Assembly (NCBI GenBank): GCA_020353535.1
Contig: CP070696.1
Span: forward strand, 2,319,403-2,383,402
Direction of reading: 5' to 3'
DNA: 64,000 bases
Source: Spirochaetaceae bacterium
GTDB lineage: Bacteria > Spirochaetota > Spirochaetia > SZUA-6 > DRHE01
Shown: positions 1 to 11,171 of the stretch, piece after piece
Layout of the letters: each line of letters opens with the position of its first letter
Position numbering within the stretch: position 1 is the first letter of the stretch
The notes under the pieces: model-generated
Seen by the model: the letters and a program-made list of their open reading frames with translations, nothing else
The model's database searches: none
What the model was told of the DNA's origin: nothing
Position numbers and translations under genes: made by a program

Positions 1-240
1 CTCTCCGGCCACGACGGTATATGTTTCGTGTCCTGCTGGCTCCACCAGAATGGGCTGAAGCACGCCCTTGCTCTCAATCGAGCGAGCCAGCTCCTCCAGT
101 GTTCCTGCAGGAAAATTCTTCCGTGGTTGATGACTACCGACCTTGACCGCCGTTATAGATACGTTGGTTACCGAGGCTGGAGCTTCCGCATCCGCAGACA
201 GCAGAGCATCTATACCTCTGCCAAGGGCTCGTTTAGACAT
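1..240 (-). CDS. parB: ParB chromosome-partitioning protein, N-terminal part (cut by window edge)
   Basis: The minus strand reads from ATG at 240 to the window edge without a stop. The first 80 residues begin MSKRALGRGIDALLS, the classic ParB/Spo0J opening, and continue with the HQPRKNF and ELARSI..GVLQPI segments of the ParB N-terminal (CTPase/nuclease-fold) domain. ParB binds parS sites and spreads on DNA to segregate the origin region with ParA. The start overlaps the end of parA by 8 bases, which implies translational coupling. The parS-binding HTH and dimerisation domains lie outside the window. The parA neighbour and the parS site at 1007 confirm the assignment. Confidence 0.93.
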   Translation of the reverse strand, partial: MSKRALGRGIDALLSADAEAPASVTNVSITAVKVGSHQPRKNFPAGTLEELARSIESKGVLQPILVEPAGHETYTVVAGE

Positions 241-988
241 GCTCCAGCACCTCCTGCGCCAAGCGCCTGTAGCTGCGAGCGCCGATACATTCCGGATCGT
301 ACTGATTGATTGGTCTGGCAAAGGATGGGGCCTCACTCAAACGTACATTTCGGGGAATGATTGTGGTGAATACATTTTCCTTGAAGTAACTGCTCACTTC
401 TTTCACCACCTCGTTGGCCAACCGGGTCCTCGAGTCAAACATGGTAAAGAGGATCCCTCCGATTTTCAAGCCGGGATTCAGCTTCTGCTGGACGCGCTGG
501 ATCGTTTTCAACAGCTTGCTCAGTCCCTCCATGGCGAAATACTCGCACTGCAGCGGGATGATCACCGCATCCGCCGCGACAAGTCCGTTCACGGTGAGCA
601 GTCCAAGAGAGGGAGGACAGTCGATGAACAGGTAGTCGAAATCCCCGCGAAGCTCTTCAATCGCCTTCTTCAACAAGTATTCTCGGCCCGGCATGTTTAT
701 CAGTTCCACGGTTGCACCGGTAAGATGAATGCTGGAGGCGATTATAAACAGCCCAGGTACTTTCGTCTCCTGGACAACGTCCCGGGGCTGAATGCTACCT
801 ATGAGAAGCTCGTAGATACCCCGTCCCCTGCCGTCAATGCCCAGGCTTGAAGAGGAGTTGGCCTGGGGATCGAAATCGATCAACAACACCCTCTTCGAGG
901 CCTCGGCTAAATAGGCGCCGAGATTCACAGCAGTGGTTGTCTTCCCCACTCCACCTTTTTGGTTCGCAAATACAACTATCTTGCCCAT
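233..988 (-). CDS. parA: ParA/Soj chromosome-partitioning ATPase
   Basis: A 251-residue Walker-type ATPase beginning MGKIVVFANQKGGVGKTTTA, with the deviant Walker A KGGVGKTT near residue 11, the switch DFDPQANSS and the Walker B-like DYLFIDCPPSLG. It forms the nucleoid-bound partner of ParB. An upstream in-frame start at 1027 would add 13 residues, but those codons lie within the parS palindrome and no ParA relative needs them, so ATG 988 is chosen. No strong ribosome binding site is visible at 988. It follows gyrA closely and overlaps parB by 8 bases, so gyrB-gyrA-parA-parB may be one transcription unit reading away from the origin. Confidence 0.95.
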   Translation of the reverse strand: MGKIVVFANQKGGVGKTTTAVNLGAYLAEASKRVLLIDFDPQANSSSSLGIDGRGRGIYELLIGSIQPRDVVQETKVPGLFIIASSIHLTGATVELINMPGREYLLKKAIEELRGDFDYLFIDCPPSLGLLTVNGLVAADAVIIPLQCEYFAMEGLSKLLKTIQRVQQKLNPGLKIGGILFTMFDSRTRLANEVVKEVSSYFKENVFTTIIPRNVRLSEAPSFARPINQYDPECIGARSYRRLAQEVLEHV

Positions 989-1006
989 GATCGCTCGGTT
1001 CGCCAA

Positions 1007-1022
1007 TGTTCCACGTGAAACA
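1007..1022. promoter_or_regulatory. parS centromere site
   Basis: The 16 bases TGTTCCACGTGAAACA match the bacterial parS consensus TGTTNCACGTGAAACA at every defined position. It lies between gyrA and the chosen parA start, about 5 kb from the likely oriC, which is the normal location. ParB is expected to load here. It may also let ParB repress the parA promoter or act on read-through from gyrA. I see no second parS in this window. Confidence 0.95.
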
Positions 1023-1039
1023 TGCACTACTACAGCAGC

Positions 1040-3469
1040 TCAGGCTTCTTTGGCCGCTCGGGCGACGGCAACCAATAGATCCGGTGCATCGATGTTCACA
1101 ATGTGTACGCCGATCGCCGCTCGTCCCAATACGGGGATTTCTCTCAGGCGCAGCTTGATTGTATTACCCTGGGAGGTGATACAAACCAGATCATCTTTTT
1201 TCCGAACCGCCAGTACACCAACCAATTCACCCGTCTTTTTTGATACTTTATAGCAGGTCTGTCCGCGCGTCCCTCGTCCGTGAGGACTGAAGTTGGCAAA
1301 CTCCGTTCGTTTGCCGTATCCGTGCTCCGTAATCAAAAACAGTTCCTCCTCCTTGCGTACGGCCACAACGCCGGCCACCTCATCTTCCGTGCTCAGCCGG
1401 ATGCCGATCACTCCCCGTGACGCTCTTCCCATAGGCCGAACGGAATCCTCACTGAAACGCAGGGCTAGGCCTTGGCGGGTGACCACGATCACATCATCTT
1501 TGCCTCCCGTCAGCATAGCCCCAATCAGTCTGTCTCCTTTATCCAACTTGATAGCCACGATGCCGCGGGTACGCGCGTTCGAGAAATCCGATGTCTGCAC
1601 CTTTTTTACGATCCCCTTAAGGGTCATCATAAAGAAATACTGTTTGTCGCTGAAATCTTTCAAGGAAACAACCGTGGCTATCTCTTCATTGTTGGAGATA
1701 GCCAGAAGCGTTTTGATGCTCTGCCCTCTGGAAGCTCTAGAAGCCTCCGGGATCTCGTGGACCTTCAGCCAGTAGGCCTTTCCTTCACTGGTAATGAACA
1801 TGATGTAATCGTGGGTGGAGGCGATAAACAAATGTTCGACAAAGTCCGTATCCGTAAGGCGGGTCGACGAGGAGCCCTTCCCGCCTCTTCCCTGTCTGCG
1901 GTAGGCCGAAACAGGAATCCTCTTGATCAGTCCCTTATTCGAGATCAGGATTACCATGTCTTCTTTGGCGATCAAGTCCTCTATGTTGATTTCCTGGACT
2001 TCCTCGGCAACGATCTCGGTACGTCGCTCATCCCCAAAGGTCTTGGCGAGTTCCTGGGTCTCCTCTTTTACGACACCCAGGATCTTCTTCTCGCTGGCTA
2101 GAAGGCTCTTGTAGTATTTGATCTTGTCCAGGACTTCCCGCAACTCATCCAGTATTTTTTTAGTTTCCAGACTGGTCAGCTTTTGCAGCCGCATGTCCAG
2201 TATAGCCTGGGCTTGGACCTCGGAAAGCTTGAAACGCTTCATGAGGTTTTGACGGGCGGTATCCACGGTCTGGGATTTCTTGATTATTGCGATGACCGCG
2301 TCGATGTTCTCCAGGGCAATCTTCAAACCTTCGAGGATGTGCGCCCGTTCCTCTGCTTTCCGCAGCTCGTACCTGGTGCGACGAATGACCACCTCTTTCC
2401 TGTGGTCTATGAACAGATCGATCATTTCCCGAAGAGAAAGTTCCTTCGGCCGTCCGTCCACTAAAGCCAGGTTGATCACTCCGAAATTCAACTGCAGCTG
2501 AGTGTGTGTAAACAGCTGGTTGAGTACAACCTTGGGAATCGCGCCACGCCGCAGTTCGATGACGACCCGCATCCCGTTTCGATCCGATTCATCCCTCAAA
2601 TCGCTGATCCCGTCTATCTTCCTGTCCTTGACAAGATCGGCGATCCGTACAATCAAGTTGGACTTGTTCACCTGATAGGGAATTTCGGTAACGATGAGGC
2701 ACTCCTTGCCCGACTTTGCCGTCTCCAGGGCGATCCGCGCCCGTACGACGATCTTGCCCCTGCCGGATTTAAAGGCATCGAGGATTCCCTGGGTTCCAAA
2801 GATCATTCCGCCGGTGGGGAAATCCGGTCCTTTGACGATGGCACACAGTTCCTTGAACGACAGCTTAGGCTTGTCTATGACCGCAACCACAGCGTCGGCG
2901 ATCTCCACCAGGTTATGGGGAGGCATGTTCGTGGCCATGCCGACGGCAATACCGCTGGCTCCGTTGACCAGCAGAAACGGAAGGGCGGCGGGAAGAACCA
3001 GGGGCTCCTGCATCGAGTCATCGTAGTTGGATCCGAAGTCAACGGTTTCCTTGTTGATGTCGCGGAGCATAACCTCGGCCAGCCGGGCCATTCTGGCTTC
3101 GGTGTACCGCATTGCTGCCGGTGGATCTCCGTCGATGGATCCGAAGTTTCCCTGGCCATCAACAGCCGGATAGCGCATGGAGAAATCCTGTGCCAAGCGC
3201 ACCAGCGCGTCGTATATCGATTGATCACCGTGGGGATGATACTTGCCCAGTACATCGCCGACGATTCTGCCAACCTTCTTGTAGGGTCGATCATGGCGCA
3301 GCCCCATCTCGTCCATGGCATAGAGGATACGTCGATGCACGGGTTTCAGCCCATCCCGCACATCCGGAAGGGCTCGGCTGACGATTACCGACATCGCGTA
3401 GTTTAGATAGGATTCCCGGACTTCATCCTCGATGGCGACAGGAATAACCTGAGCGGTGCTTTTAGCCAC
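1040..3469 (-). CDS. gyrA: DNA gyrase subunit A
   Basis: Breaks and reseals DNA as half of the A2B2 gyrase that introduces negative supercoils. The protein starts [20 protein letters not shown] and shows the winged-helix/tower region ([22 protein letters not shown]), the catalytic Tyr in RYTEARM, and a C-terminal beta-pinwheel domain with a GyrA box QGRGGKG. Length (809 residues) is normal. A TTG at 3475 would leave one base after the GGAG ribosome binding site. GTG at 3469 has AGAGGAG seven bases upstream and puts the catalytic Tyr at residue 122, as in E. coli, so I prefer it. gyrB lies 63 bases upstream on the same strand. Confidence 0.97.
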   Translation of the reverse strand: MAKSTAQVIPVAIEDEVRESYLNYAMSVIVSRALPDVRDGLKPVHRRILYAMDEMGLRHDRPYKKVGRIVGDVLGKYHPHGDQSIYDALVRLAQDFSMRYPAVDGQGNFGSIDGDPPAAMRYTEARMARLAEVMLRDINKETVDFGSNYDDSMQEPLVLPAALPFLLVNGASGIAVGMATNMPPHNLVEIADAVVAVIDKPKLSFKELCAIVKGPDFPTGGMIFGTQGILDAFKSGRGKIVVRARIALETAKSGKECLIVTEIPYQVNKSNLIVRIADLVKDRKIDGISDLRDESDRNGMRVVIELRRGAIPKVVLNQLFTHTQLQLNFGVINLALVDGRPKELSLREMIDLFIDHRKEVVIRRTRYELRKAEERAHILEGLKIALENIDAVIAIIKKSQTVDTARQNLMKRFKLSEVQAQAILDMRLQKLTSLETKKILDELREVLDKIKYYKSLLASEKKILGVVKEETQELAKTFGDERRTEIVAEEVQEINIEDLIAKEDMVILISNKGLIKRIPVSAYRRQGRGGKGSSSTRLTDTDFVEHLFIASTHDYIMFITSEGKAYWLKVHEIPEASRASRGQSIKTLLAISNNEEIATVVSLKDFSDKQYFFMMTLKGIVKKVQTSDFSNARTRGIVAIKLDKGDRLIGAMLTGGKDDVIVVTRQGLALRFSEDSVRPMGRASRGVIGIRLSTEDEVAGVVAVRKEEELFLITEHGYGKRTEFANFSPHGRGTRGQTCYKVSKKTGELVGVLAVRKKDDLVCITSQGNTIKLRLREIPVLGRAAIGVHIVNIDAPDLLVAVARAAKEA

Positions 3470-3532
3470 GTTCAAACTCCTCTACCTTTTTACGGTTCTT
3501 TCCGATCTGTGCTGCACAAGGATTCACCTTCA

Positions 3533-5470
<1,938 letters not shown>

Positions 5471-5692
5471 TTACACCGGCTCTCGTGCATTGCCTGCTTG
5501 ACCGCTTTAGCGTTGTGTCACAGCTCCAACCAGACCTTGGATACCATCTATCGATTCAGTGACCTGTGTTTTTCTTCAGGATGCTCAAAGTATACAGGGA
5601 ATTTTTGGAAAAAGTAAAGATAATGAGGCATGATCCCTTGCGTACGCACGAAATTTGCGTTAAAATAGTCATATGAGCACCTGTTATTAAGC

Positions 5693-5701
5693 TGTGGATA
5701 A
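5693..5701 (-). promoter_or_regulatory. DnaA box (perfect)
   Basis: TGTGGATAA on the plus strand is the exact complement of the high-affinity DnaA box TTATCCACA. It lies in the gyrB-dnaA gap, about 70 bases from the AT-rich tract. It may act in initiation or in autoregulation of dnaA. Confidence 0.8.
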
Positions 5702-5769
5702 CTTTTTGGTTTCCTTGTATTTCTACTTAACAAATATGAAATGATCGCACTGATATTATCATGCGCCAA

Positions 5770-5870
5770 TTCGTATTTTTTTTGCGTGCAACTTATTATA
5801 ATATATAGAAATATATCGTAATGGTCGACAATTTACGTCTACTTTTTTTCATTTCGCTAATTCGTTCTGC
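5770..5870. other. AT-rich tract, possible DNA unwinding element
   Basis: A run of about 100 bases dominated by A and T, including TATAATATATAG around 5797 and repeated T tracts. It sits between the perfect DnaA box and the dnaA start. TATAAT at 5797 could also be the -10 of the dnaA promoter, but no good -35 stands 16-18 bases upstream. Confidence 0.5.
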
Positions 5871-5900
5871 AATAAGCAAATCCAGTGTTTGTGGACAGAT

Positions 5901-5909
5901 TGTTGATAA
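5901..5909 (-). promoter_or_regulatory. Probable DnaA box (one mismatch)
   Basis: TGTTGATAA differs from TGTGGATAA at one base. It lies 24 bases upstream of the dnaA start, with a weaker match (TGTGGACAG) just before it. Boxes this close to dnaA usually allow DnaA to repress its own gene. Confidence 0.5.
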
Positions 5910-5932
5910 GTTGGGTATAAATTGGAGGATGT

Positions 5933-7306
5933 ATGAGCGGCGGTGACTCTGGCTACGAAGTGTTTTGGAAGGAGGCGGTCCATCAAATCGGGGAAAAAAT
6001 AAGCGAACAGGAGTTTCTGATGTGGTTCCGCAACATGGATTACCTCAATTCAGGAGATTCCAATATTCTCGTCGCCGTACCATCAAGCTTTTATAAAGAT
6101 CAGGTTACCCAAAGGTACCTACCCAGTTTGGAGAGCACACTCTTCGAACTGTCCGGACAGAAATTGCAGGTGACGTTCAAAGTACAGAAAACATCCGCCC
6201 AGATAGAGTCGGAAACCAAAAATGAAAAGGCAAAGAAAATTGACAAGGCCTCTTCAAAAAAGAAGAAACGACCGCACTCGCAACTCAAACAGGAGTATAA
6301 CTTCGAGCGTTTTGTCCGGGGAGACAACAACGACTTCGCCTATATGGCTTCATACGCGATCGCCAAAAATCCTGGAAAAGCCTACAACCCCTGCATGATT
6401 TACGGAGGCGTAGGACTTGGCAAGACCCACCTGCTGCAGGCAATCGGCAATCTTAGCTACCAGGAGTTCGACAACCTGAAAATCTCCTACGTAACGGCTG
6501 AGACATTTACAAATGAGTTTATTCTCTCGATCAAAGAAAACACGATTCATCGATTCAAAAACAAGTATCGTTCCGTTGACATGCTTCTCATCGATGATGT
6601 TCACTTTTTGCCTGGTAAGGTCGAAACCCAGGAGGAACTGTTCCACACCTTCAATGCCCTCTATGACGCCAACAAACAGATGGTCTTCACCAGCGATCGG
6701 CCCGTATCCGAGCTGAAAAAGCTATCCGACCGACTTCGGAGCAGATTTGAGAGAGGTCTCAACGTAGACCTCCAGCCCCCCAACTACGAGACTCGAATTG
6801 CGATTTTGAAGAAAAAAGTAGAGGAGAAAAACGTAGAGATACCCGATGCGGTGATCGAGCTGATCTGTCAGAATATCAAGACGAACGTACGTGATCTGGA
6901 GAAAGCCCTCACCAAGCTCATCGCCTACGCCGAGCTGGTCAACCGAACAATCAGCCTCGAGATAGCCGAACGCCAGCTGAAAGACTTTTTCACGGAAAAC
7001 GACTATCGAAATGTGACCATCGATCTGATCCAGCGTACCGTGGCGGAGTACTTCGCTCTGTCTCCGAACGATCTCAAAGGAAAGCGCCGCAGCAAGGCAA
7101 TCGCCTTCCCTAGACAGGTGGCTATGTACATCGTTCGGAATCTGACGGAGTACTCGACCACGGAAGTGGGTTTGGAGTTCGGTGGTAGAGACCATACCAC
7201 AGTCATGCACGCCTGCCAGAGGATCGAAGACCGTATGAAAACTGACGCGACGCTGTCCCCCACGATTCAATACCTGATTCGGTCCATCAAGGATTATCGC
7301 CCGTGA
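5933..7306 (+). CDS. dnaA: Chromosomal replication initiator DnaA
   Basis: AAA+ initiator that binds DnaA boxes and opens oriC. In its 457 residues: the N-terminal helicase-interaction domain (residues 1-80), a lysine-rich linker, Walker A YGGVGLGKT (157-165), Walker B LLIDDVHFL, sensor regions (TSDRPVSELKKLSDRLRSRF) and the C-terminal domain IV helix-turn-helix with the signature FGGRDHTTVMHACQRI. ATG 5933 follows a GGAGGA ribosome binding site. It is divergent from gyrB and followed by dnaN after 196 bases that hold another DnaA box. Confidence 0.99.
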   Translation: MSGGDSGYEVFWKEAVHQIGEKISEQEFLMWFRNMDYLNSGDSNILVAVPSSFYKDQVTQRYLPSLESTLFELSGQKLQVTFKVQKTSAQIESETKNEKAKKIDKASSKKKKRPHSQLKQEYNFERFVRGDNNDFAYMASYAIAKNPGKAYNPCMIYGGVGLGKTHLLQAIGNLSYQEFDNLKISYVTAETFTNEFILSIKENTIHRFKNKYRSVDMLLIDDVHFLPGKVETQEELFHTFNALYDANKQMVFTSDRPVSELKKLSDRLRSRFERGLNVDLQPPNYETRIAILKKKVEEKNVEIPDAVIELICQNIKTNVRDLEKALTKLIAYAELVNRTISLEIAERQLKDFFTENDYRNVTIDLIQRTVAEYFALSPNDLKGKRRSKAIAFPRQVAMYIVRNLTEYSTTEVGLEFGGRDHTTVMHACQRIEDRMKTDATLSPTIQYLIRSIKDYRP

Positions 7307-7442
7307 TGGGAATAATTTGTTGTATCTTTGTAGAAAAGCGGTGCATAATTGACGAACAACTTCTGTATTGTCGATAGGTTGTGGAAAAATCTGGTACTTC
7401 GTGCATAGATCTATCGTCATCGGAGTAAAAGAGTTAGATAGG

Positions 7443-7451
7443 TTATACACA
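7443..7451 (+). promoter_or_regulatory. DnaA box in dnaA-dnaN gap
   Basis: TTATACACA matches the relaxed consensus TTATNCACA exactly. Nearby are TGTGGAAAA (7380-7388, one mismatch on the other strand) and TTTCCACAG. The cluster shows that DnaA can bind on both sides of dnaA. Confidence 0.65.
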
Positions 7452-7502
7452 TTTCCACAGTGACTATTACTGCTACTACTATACTATATTAAGGAGAGTA
7501 CG

Positions 7503-8609
7503 ATGCATTTTGCCTGTGAAAGGGATGTTCTTCTTAAAGAAATAGCAATAGCTCAAGAAATCATATCTTCCCGCAATACCCTCTCGATCCTTTCCAATGT
7601 CCTTCTCAGCTGCCAGAACAATCTATTGATGATAAAAGCCACCGATCTCAAGGTCAGTTTCCAGACTCAGATTGAGGTAGATATCAAGACAGCGGGGAGT
7701 ATCACCGTCTTTTGCGATAAGCTCCTGGGAATTCTTCGTTCTCTGCCAGAGGGGGAATTGGAAATCAAACTTGACGACAATCTGATGGTATCTATTCGCC
7801 CTGTGTTTCAGAAGATCGACTTCAACCTGAAGAGTGTGCCGTCGGACAAATATCCGGAAATCAAGGAAATTTCCGATGAAGCATACTTCGAATTTCCCCA
7901 AAGCGACTTCCTCGATATGATATCCAAAACACTGTTCGCCGTCTCAAGCGATGAAACCCGCTACTTCATGAACGGCGTTTACCTCGAAAAGGCCGATAGC
8001 GAGTTGATTATGGTGGCCACCGACGGGAGACGGCTCAGTTACGTCAGCAAGAAGGTGGATGGGTCCATCCCTGAGTTCAATGGTGTGATCATACCTCCCA
8101 AAATATTGCATCTGATCAAGAAACTGGCCCCGGGAGAAGGAATTCTGTCCCTCGCCGTCGCTGACAACAATCTGTTTGTTCGCTTCAACCAGCACCGGGT
8201 ATCTTCGAATTTGATCGACGCCCAATTTCCGAACTATAAGAGGGTTATCCCCGAGAAACAGGAGCATCGCCTTCTGATCGAACGAGAGAGTCTGCAGGCC
8301 GCTCTGCGACGTGTATCCCTGCTGGTGGAGGAAAAATCCCGTCGTATTCAACTGGGAATCGGCCCCTCCAACCTTATCGTGAACTCCTCCGAAGGGGAGA
8401 TCGGCAGTGCTACCGAAGAAGTGCCCTGTGAGTACGACGGTCCGGAGATGACGATTGCGGCCAACTACATGTATCTGCTCGAGCCGCTTCGAGAGTCTAC
8501 GGAGGAGAAGATCGGAGTGGAGTTTACCGAACCGGATAAGGCGATCACCCTGCGACCGGTTCCCGAAAAGGACTATTTCCATATCGTGATGCCCATGCAG
8601 GTGGGTTGA
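7503..8609 (+). CDS. dnaN: DNA polymerase III beta sliding clamp
   Basis: The 368-residue protein starts MHFACERDVLLKEIAIAQEIISSRNTLSILSNVLL, the typical opening of the beta clamp, and ends with the conserved MPMQV tail (VMPMQVG). It has the three repeated clamp domains by length. The ring holds polymerase III on DNA and serves as a platform for repair proteins. ATG 7503 follows AAGGAGAG. It lies in the usual dnaA-dnaN-recF order. Confidence 0.98.
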   Translation: MHFACERDVLLKEIAIAQEIISSRNTLSILSNVLLSCQNNLLMIKATDLKVSFQTQIEVDIKTAGSITVFCDKLLGILRSLPEGELEIKLDDNLMVSIRPVFQKIDFNLKSVPSDKYPEIKEISDEAYFEFPQSDFLDMISKTLFAVSSDETRYFMNGVYLEKADSELIMVATDGRRLSYVSKKVDGSIPEFNGVIIPPKILHLIKKLAPGEGILSLAVADNNLFVRFNQHRVSSNLIDAQFPNYKRVIPEKQEHRLLIERESLQAALRRVSLLVEEKSRRIQLGIGPSNLIVNSSEGEIGSATEEVPCEYDGPEMTIAANYMYLLEPLRESTEEKIGVEFTEPDKAITLRPVPEKDYFHIVMPMQVG

Positions 8610-8649
8610 GGCATCTAAGGCTCCCTCGAGCTTGACGGGTACCCGACTC

Positions 8650-9744
8650 ATGGCATTTGTCTCAGTCACATACCACGACTTCCGCAATATTCGCGGTGCC
8701 ACGTTGGATATTGACGCGCCTGTTGTGTACCTGGTCGGGGAGAACGGTCAGGGAAAGACAAATTTTATCGAATCCATCTATCTTCTCTGCTACGGCTCAT
8801 CCTTTCGTACCCGAAAAGATGCAAGGCTTATTGCCTTTGGTCAGGATGCGGCGCAAGTGCGGGGAAGATCTCACAATGAAGGAGGTATCGATCGGGACAT
8901 AGCTGTCAAAATATTCAGGCAGGGTAAGAAGGAAATCCGGGTCGATGGTCGGTTGATCCTTGACCGCATGGACCTGATCGAGAATGTCCCCTGTATTGTT
9001 TTCTCCCACCAGGATCTCTCCTTTATCACCGGGTCCCCCGAGATGGGACGGCGTTTTTTCAATCAAACGTTGAGTCTGTTCGATCCCTTGTTTGTTGGAC
9101 TGTTGCGCAGCTACCGGAAGCTGTTGAAATCCCGCAATGTTCTTCTCAAAGAGAGAAATCGTAGTCTCCTCCCTGCCTATACCAGGAATCTCGTTGAGGT
9201 TGGACTCCAGATTCAGACCAGAAGAGGGAGGGTCATCGAGGGATTTAATGCCACCTTCTCACCCTTGTTCACGCGTATTTCAGGTCTGGGTGGGAAGACG
9301 TTCATTCGTTATCGATCCTCATGGCCCAACGGCGTTTCTGCGGAGGATGTCGTTGAGTTCATGCACGGTCGAGAGAATCGAGACTTTACCTTTGAAACCA
9401 CCACAGCGGGACCGCATCGTGACCGTTTCATTCTCATGCATCAAGGGAGAGAGTTTTCCCATATTGCCTCCACTGGACAGATCAGACTCTGCTCCCTGAT
9501 TCTGCGGGTTGCCCAGGCCAACTTCTTCTACGGCAATACGGGGAGACTACCTGTGCTTCTTTTGGATGACGTTCTCCTGGAACTTGATTCAGTCAAGCGG
9601 GAGAGGTTCATCCAGGAGCTGCCGCGCTCTGAGCAGGCCTTTTTTACATTTCTTCCCGATGAACCGTTCCGCAAGTACAGCAGCGATGATACAATGATCT
9701 ACCGTGTAGTAAGCGGAGAGTTCCAACGTGAGAAAAGCAGCTGA
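8650..9744 (+). CDS. recF: DNA replication/repair protein RecF
   Basis: An SMC-like ATPase of 364 residues that helps load RecA at gaps. Walker A is GENGQGKTNFIES near residue 32, the signature region is STGQIRLCSLIL, and Walker B is VLLLDDVLLELD. The N-terminus MAFVSVTYHDFRNIRGA aligns with normal RecF starts. A TTG at 8632 would add six residues without support. The end overlaps the following DciA-like gene by 17 bases, so the two are probably co-translated. Confidence 0.95.
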   Translation: MAFVSVTYHDFRNIRGATLDIDAPVVYLVGENGQGKTNFIESIYLLCYGSSFRTRKDARLIAFGQDAAQVRGRSHNEGGIDRDIAVKIFRQGKKEIRVDGRLILDRMDLIENVPCIVFSHQDLSFITGSPEMGRRFFNQTLSLFDPLFVGLLRSYRKLLKSRNVLLKERNRSLLPAYTRNLVEVGLQIQTRRGRVIEGFNATFSPLFTRISGLGGKTFIRYRSSWPNGVSAEDVVEFMHGRENRDFTFETTTAGPHRDRFILMHQGREFSHIASTGQIRLCSLILRVAQANFFYGNTGRLPVLLLDDVLLELDSVKRERFIQELPRSEQAFFTFLPDEPFRKYSSDDTMIYRVVSGEFQREKSS

Positions 9745-10195
9745 GATTTTGGCCCAAATTCTCGATGAAAAGAGCAGAAGACTCGGGCAAACCTATGATT
9801 CGGTGTTTGGAGCCTGGTCGCAGGTCGTTGGAGATTCGCTGTCCGAGCATTCACGCATCTATGAATTCACGGGCCGGAATGTTTTCATCGAAGTCGATCA
9901 CCCGGGATGGATGCAGCTGCTGCTCTTTAAAAAGCCACAGATTCTCAGATCCTTGAAACGAAAGTATCCGGCCTTGGATATAAGGGATCTCAGAATCAAG
10001 GTGAACCTGAACTATGCCAATACCATCTCGGAGGATTTAACTGTTGAAGCAGGGCAACGGAGCGATGAAGGCGAAACGGACAAGGCTCAGCAGGAGGAGC
10101 TTGATCGAGTTTTATCTGAGGTGCCTCACGAAGAGCTAAAACGGCGTCTGAAACGTCTGTTTCTCAAAAGCATCGAAAAGGAGGGCTCCGGCTGA
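9728..10195 (+). CDS. DUF721/DciA-family protein (probable helicase loader)
   Basis: A 155-residue basic protein from GTG 9728. Its first hundred residues show the DUF721 pattern (ILDEKSRRLG, W.QVVGDSLSEHSRI, NVFIEVDHPGWMQLLLFKKPQILRSLK). DUF721 proteins are known as DciA, which assists loading of the replicative helicase DnaB in bacteria without DnaC/DnaI. Position after recF in the oriC cluster agrees. The C-terminal third is charged and probably disordered, ending in a KRRLKRLFLK segment. Function here is inferred from family and place. Confidence 0.85.
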   Translation: MRKAAEILAQILDEKSRRLGQTYDSVFGAWSQVVGDSLSEHSRIYEFTGRNVFIEVDHPGWMQLLLFKKPQILRSLKRKYPALDIRDLRIKVNLNYANTISEDLTVEAGQRSDEGETDKAQQEELDRVLSEVPHEELKRRLKRLFLKSIEKEGSG

Positions 10196-10197
10196 GG

Positions 10198-10227
10198 TTG
10201 ACACCGCGGCTGGAAAATCAGTATAGT
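10198..10227 (+). promoter_or_regulatory. Sigma-70-type promoter of rpmH-rnpA
   Basis: TTGACA (10198-10203), an 18-base spacer and TATAGT (10222-10227). It stands just after the DciA-like stop and predicts a leader of about 170 bases before rpmH. The leader contains an inverted repeat (GAAGCTT at 10261, AAGCTTC at 10291). A strong promoter is expected for L34 and the RNase P protein. Confidence 0.7.
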
Positions 10228-10405
10228 ATTGCACTGTAGTAGCTTCTCGCACTCAACGAGGAAGCTTTTATGTATTACGACGACGGCCGGAAGCTTCACT
10301 GATTGATAATTGGCCGCAAGAGGACATCGCAATCATCCCTATCAGATTGAACGAAGATTGCGGTCTGCGAACGTTGCTGAATCAACGAAAGGATACTGAA
10401 AAACA

Positions 10406-10561
10406 ATGAAACGCACCTACCAGCCGAGTAGAACCAAGAGGAGGCGCAGTTTAGGTTTTCGTGCTCGTATGTCTACAAAAGGAGGGCGCCTGATACTCAA
10501 ACGGAGAAGAAGAAAAGGGCGCGTGAAACTGACCGTCGCGGATGAGAAGAAGCCTTACTAG
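10406..10561 (+). CDS. rpmH: 50S ribosomal protein L34
   Basis: A 51-residue, very basic protein read from ATG 10406: [18 protein letters not shown], then [21 protein letters not shown], which is the diagnostic L34 sequence. It is a component of the large ribosomal subunit. A short tail ([12 protein letters not shown]) extends beyond the usual end. Its last 20 bases overlap the start of rnpA, the normal rpmH-rnpA coupling. Confidence 0.98.
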   Translation: MKRTYQPSRTKRRRSLGFRARMSTKGGRLILKRRRRKGRVKLTVADEKKPY

Positions 10562-10883
10562 CAAAGAGAGGTTGAAAGGGCGGTCCAATTTACGTAGGGT
10601 TTTTACAGAAGCAGCGAAGTGCGACAGAAAAGGAATACGGCTCTACTTTATAGGGAACAATCTGGATTGGAATCGAATCGCTGTTTGCCCGGTCCGGGGT
10701 TTTGCGAATGCGGTAGTGAGAAACCGAGAGAAGAGACTTTGTCGGGAAGCCTATCGTCAACTCAAACACAAACTGAAAAGCGGATACGATCTGGTTTTCG
10801 TTCTTTATCCTGGTAAAAGCAGCCTTTCCGATCGGGTTCGTCAGCTCGAGGCGTTATTCGTGCGAAGTGGTCTAATACCGTGA
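10542..10883 (+). CDS. rnpA: Ribonuclease P protein component
   Basis: The 113-residue protein starts [21 protein letters not shown] and has the RNR motif region [19 protein letters not shown] that contacts RNase P RNA. It matures the 5' end of tRNAs. It begins inside the last codons of rpmH and its stop overlaps the GTG start of yidD by four bases (GTGA), so rpmH-rnpA-yidD is one coupled unit. Confidence 0.96.
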   Translation: MRRSLTSKERLKGRSNLRRVFTEAAKCDRKGIRLYFIGNNLDWNRIAVCPVRGFANAVVRNREKRLCREAYRQLKHKLKSGYDLVFVLYPGKSSLSDRVRQLEALFVRSGLIP

Positions 10884-11089
10884 AATATGCACTCATCTTC
10901 TTCATTACCTTGTATCAGAAACTGTTCTCCCCTTGGTTGCCGAAGAGCTGCCGTTTTACCCCCAGCTGCTCCCAGTATGCAAAGGAGGCTGTTGGTAAAT
11001 ACGGTGCCTTTCACGGTATTTTTCTCGCCGTAAAAAGACTGCTCAAGTGTCATCCCTTCCACGCGGGAGGCTACGATCCTGTTCCCTAA
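10880..11089 (+). CDS. yidD: Membrane protein insertion efficiency factor YidD
   Basis: A 69-residue protein from GTG 10880 with the YidD hallmarks LYQKLFSPWLPKSCRFTPSCSQYAKEAV, LLKCHPFHAGGYDPVP. YidD is a peripheral inner-membrane protein that aids YidC-dependent insertion. It sits in the standard rnpA-yidD-yidC order. A second, exported YidD-domain protein is encoded at 53951-54400. Confidence 0.95.
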   Translation: MKYALIFFITLYQKLFSPWLPKSCRFTPSCSQYAKEAVGKYGAFHGIFLAVKRLLKCHPFHAGGYDPVP

Positions 11090-11171
11090 TCCAGTTCGCG
11101 CAATCCGGACCGACACGCAGTTACAGGCGATAATCAGAGACAAAACCATTCAGGAGTAATTTGATAAAATT

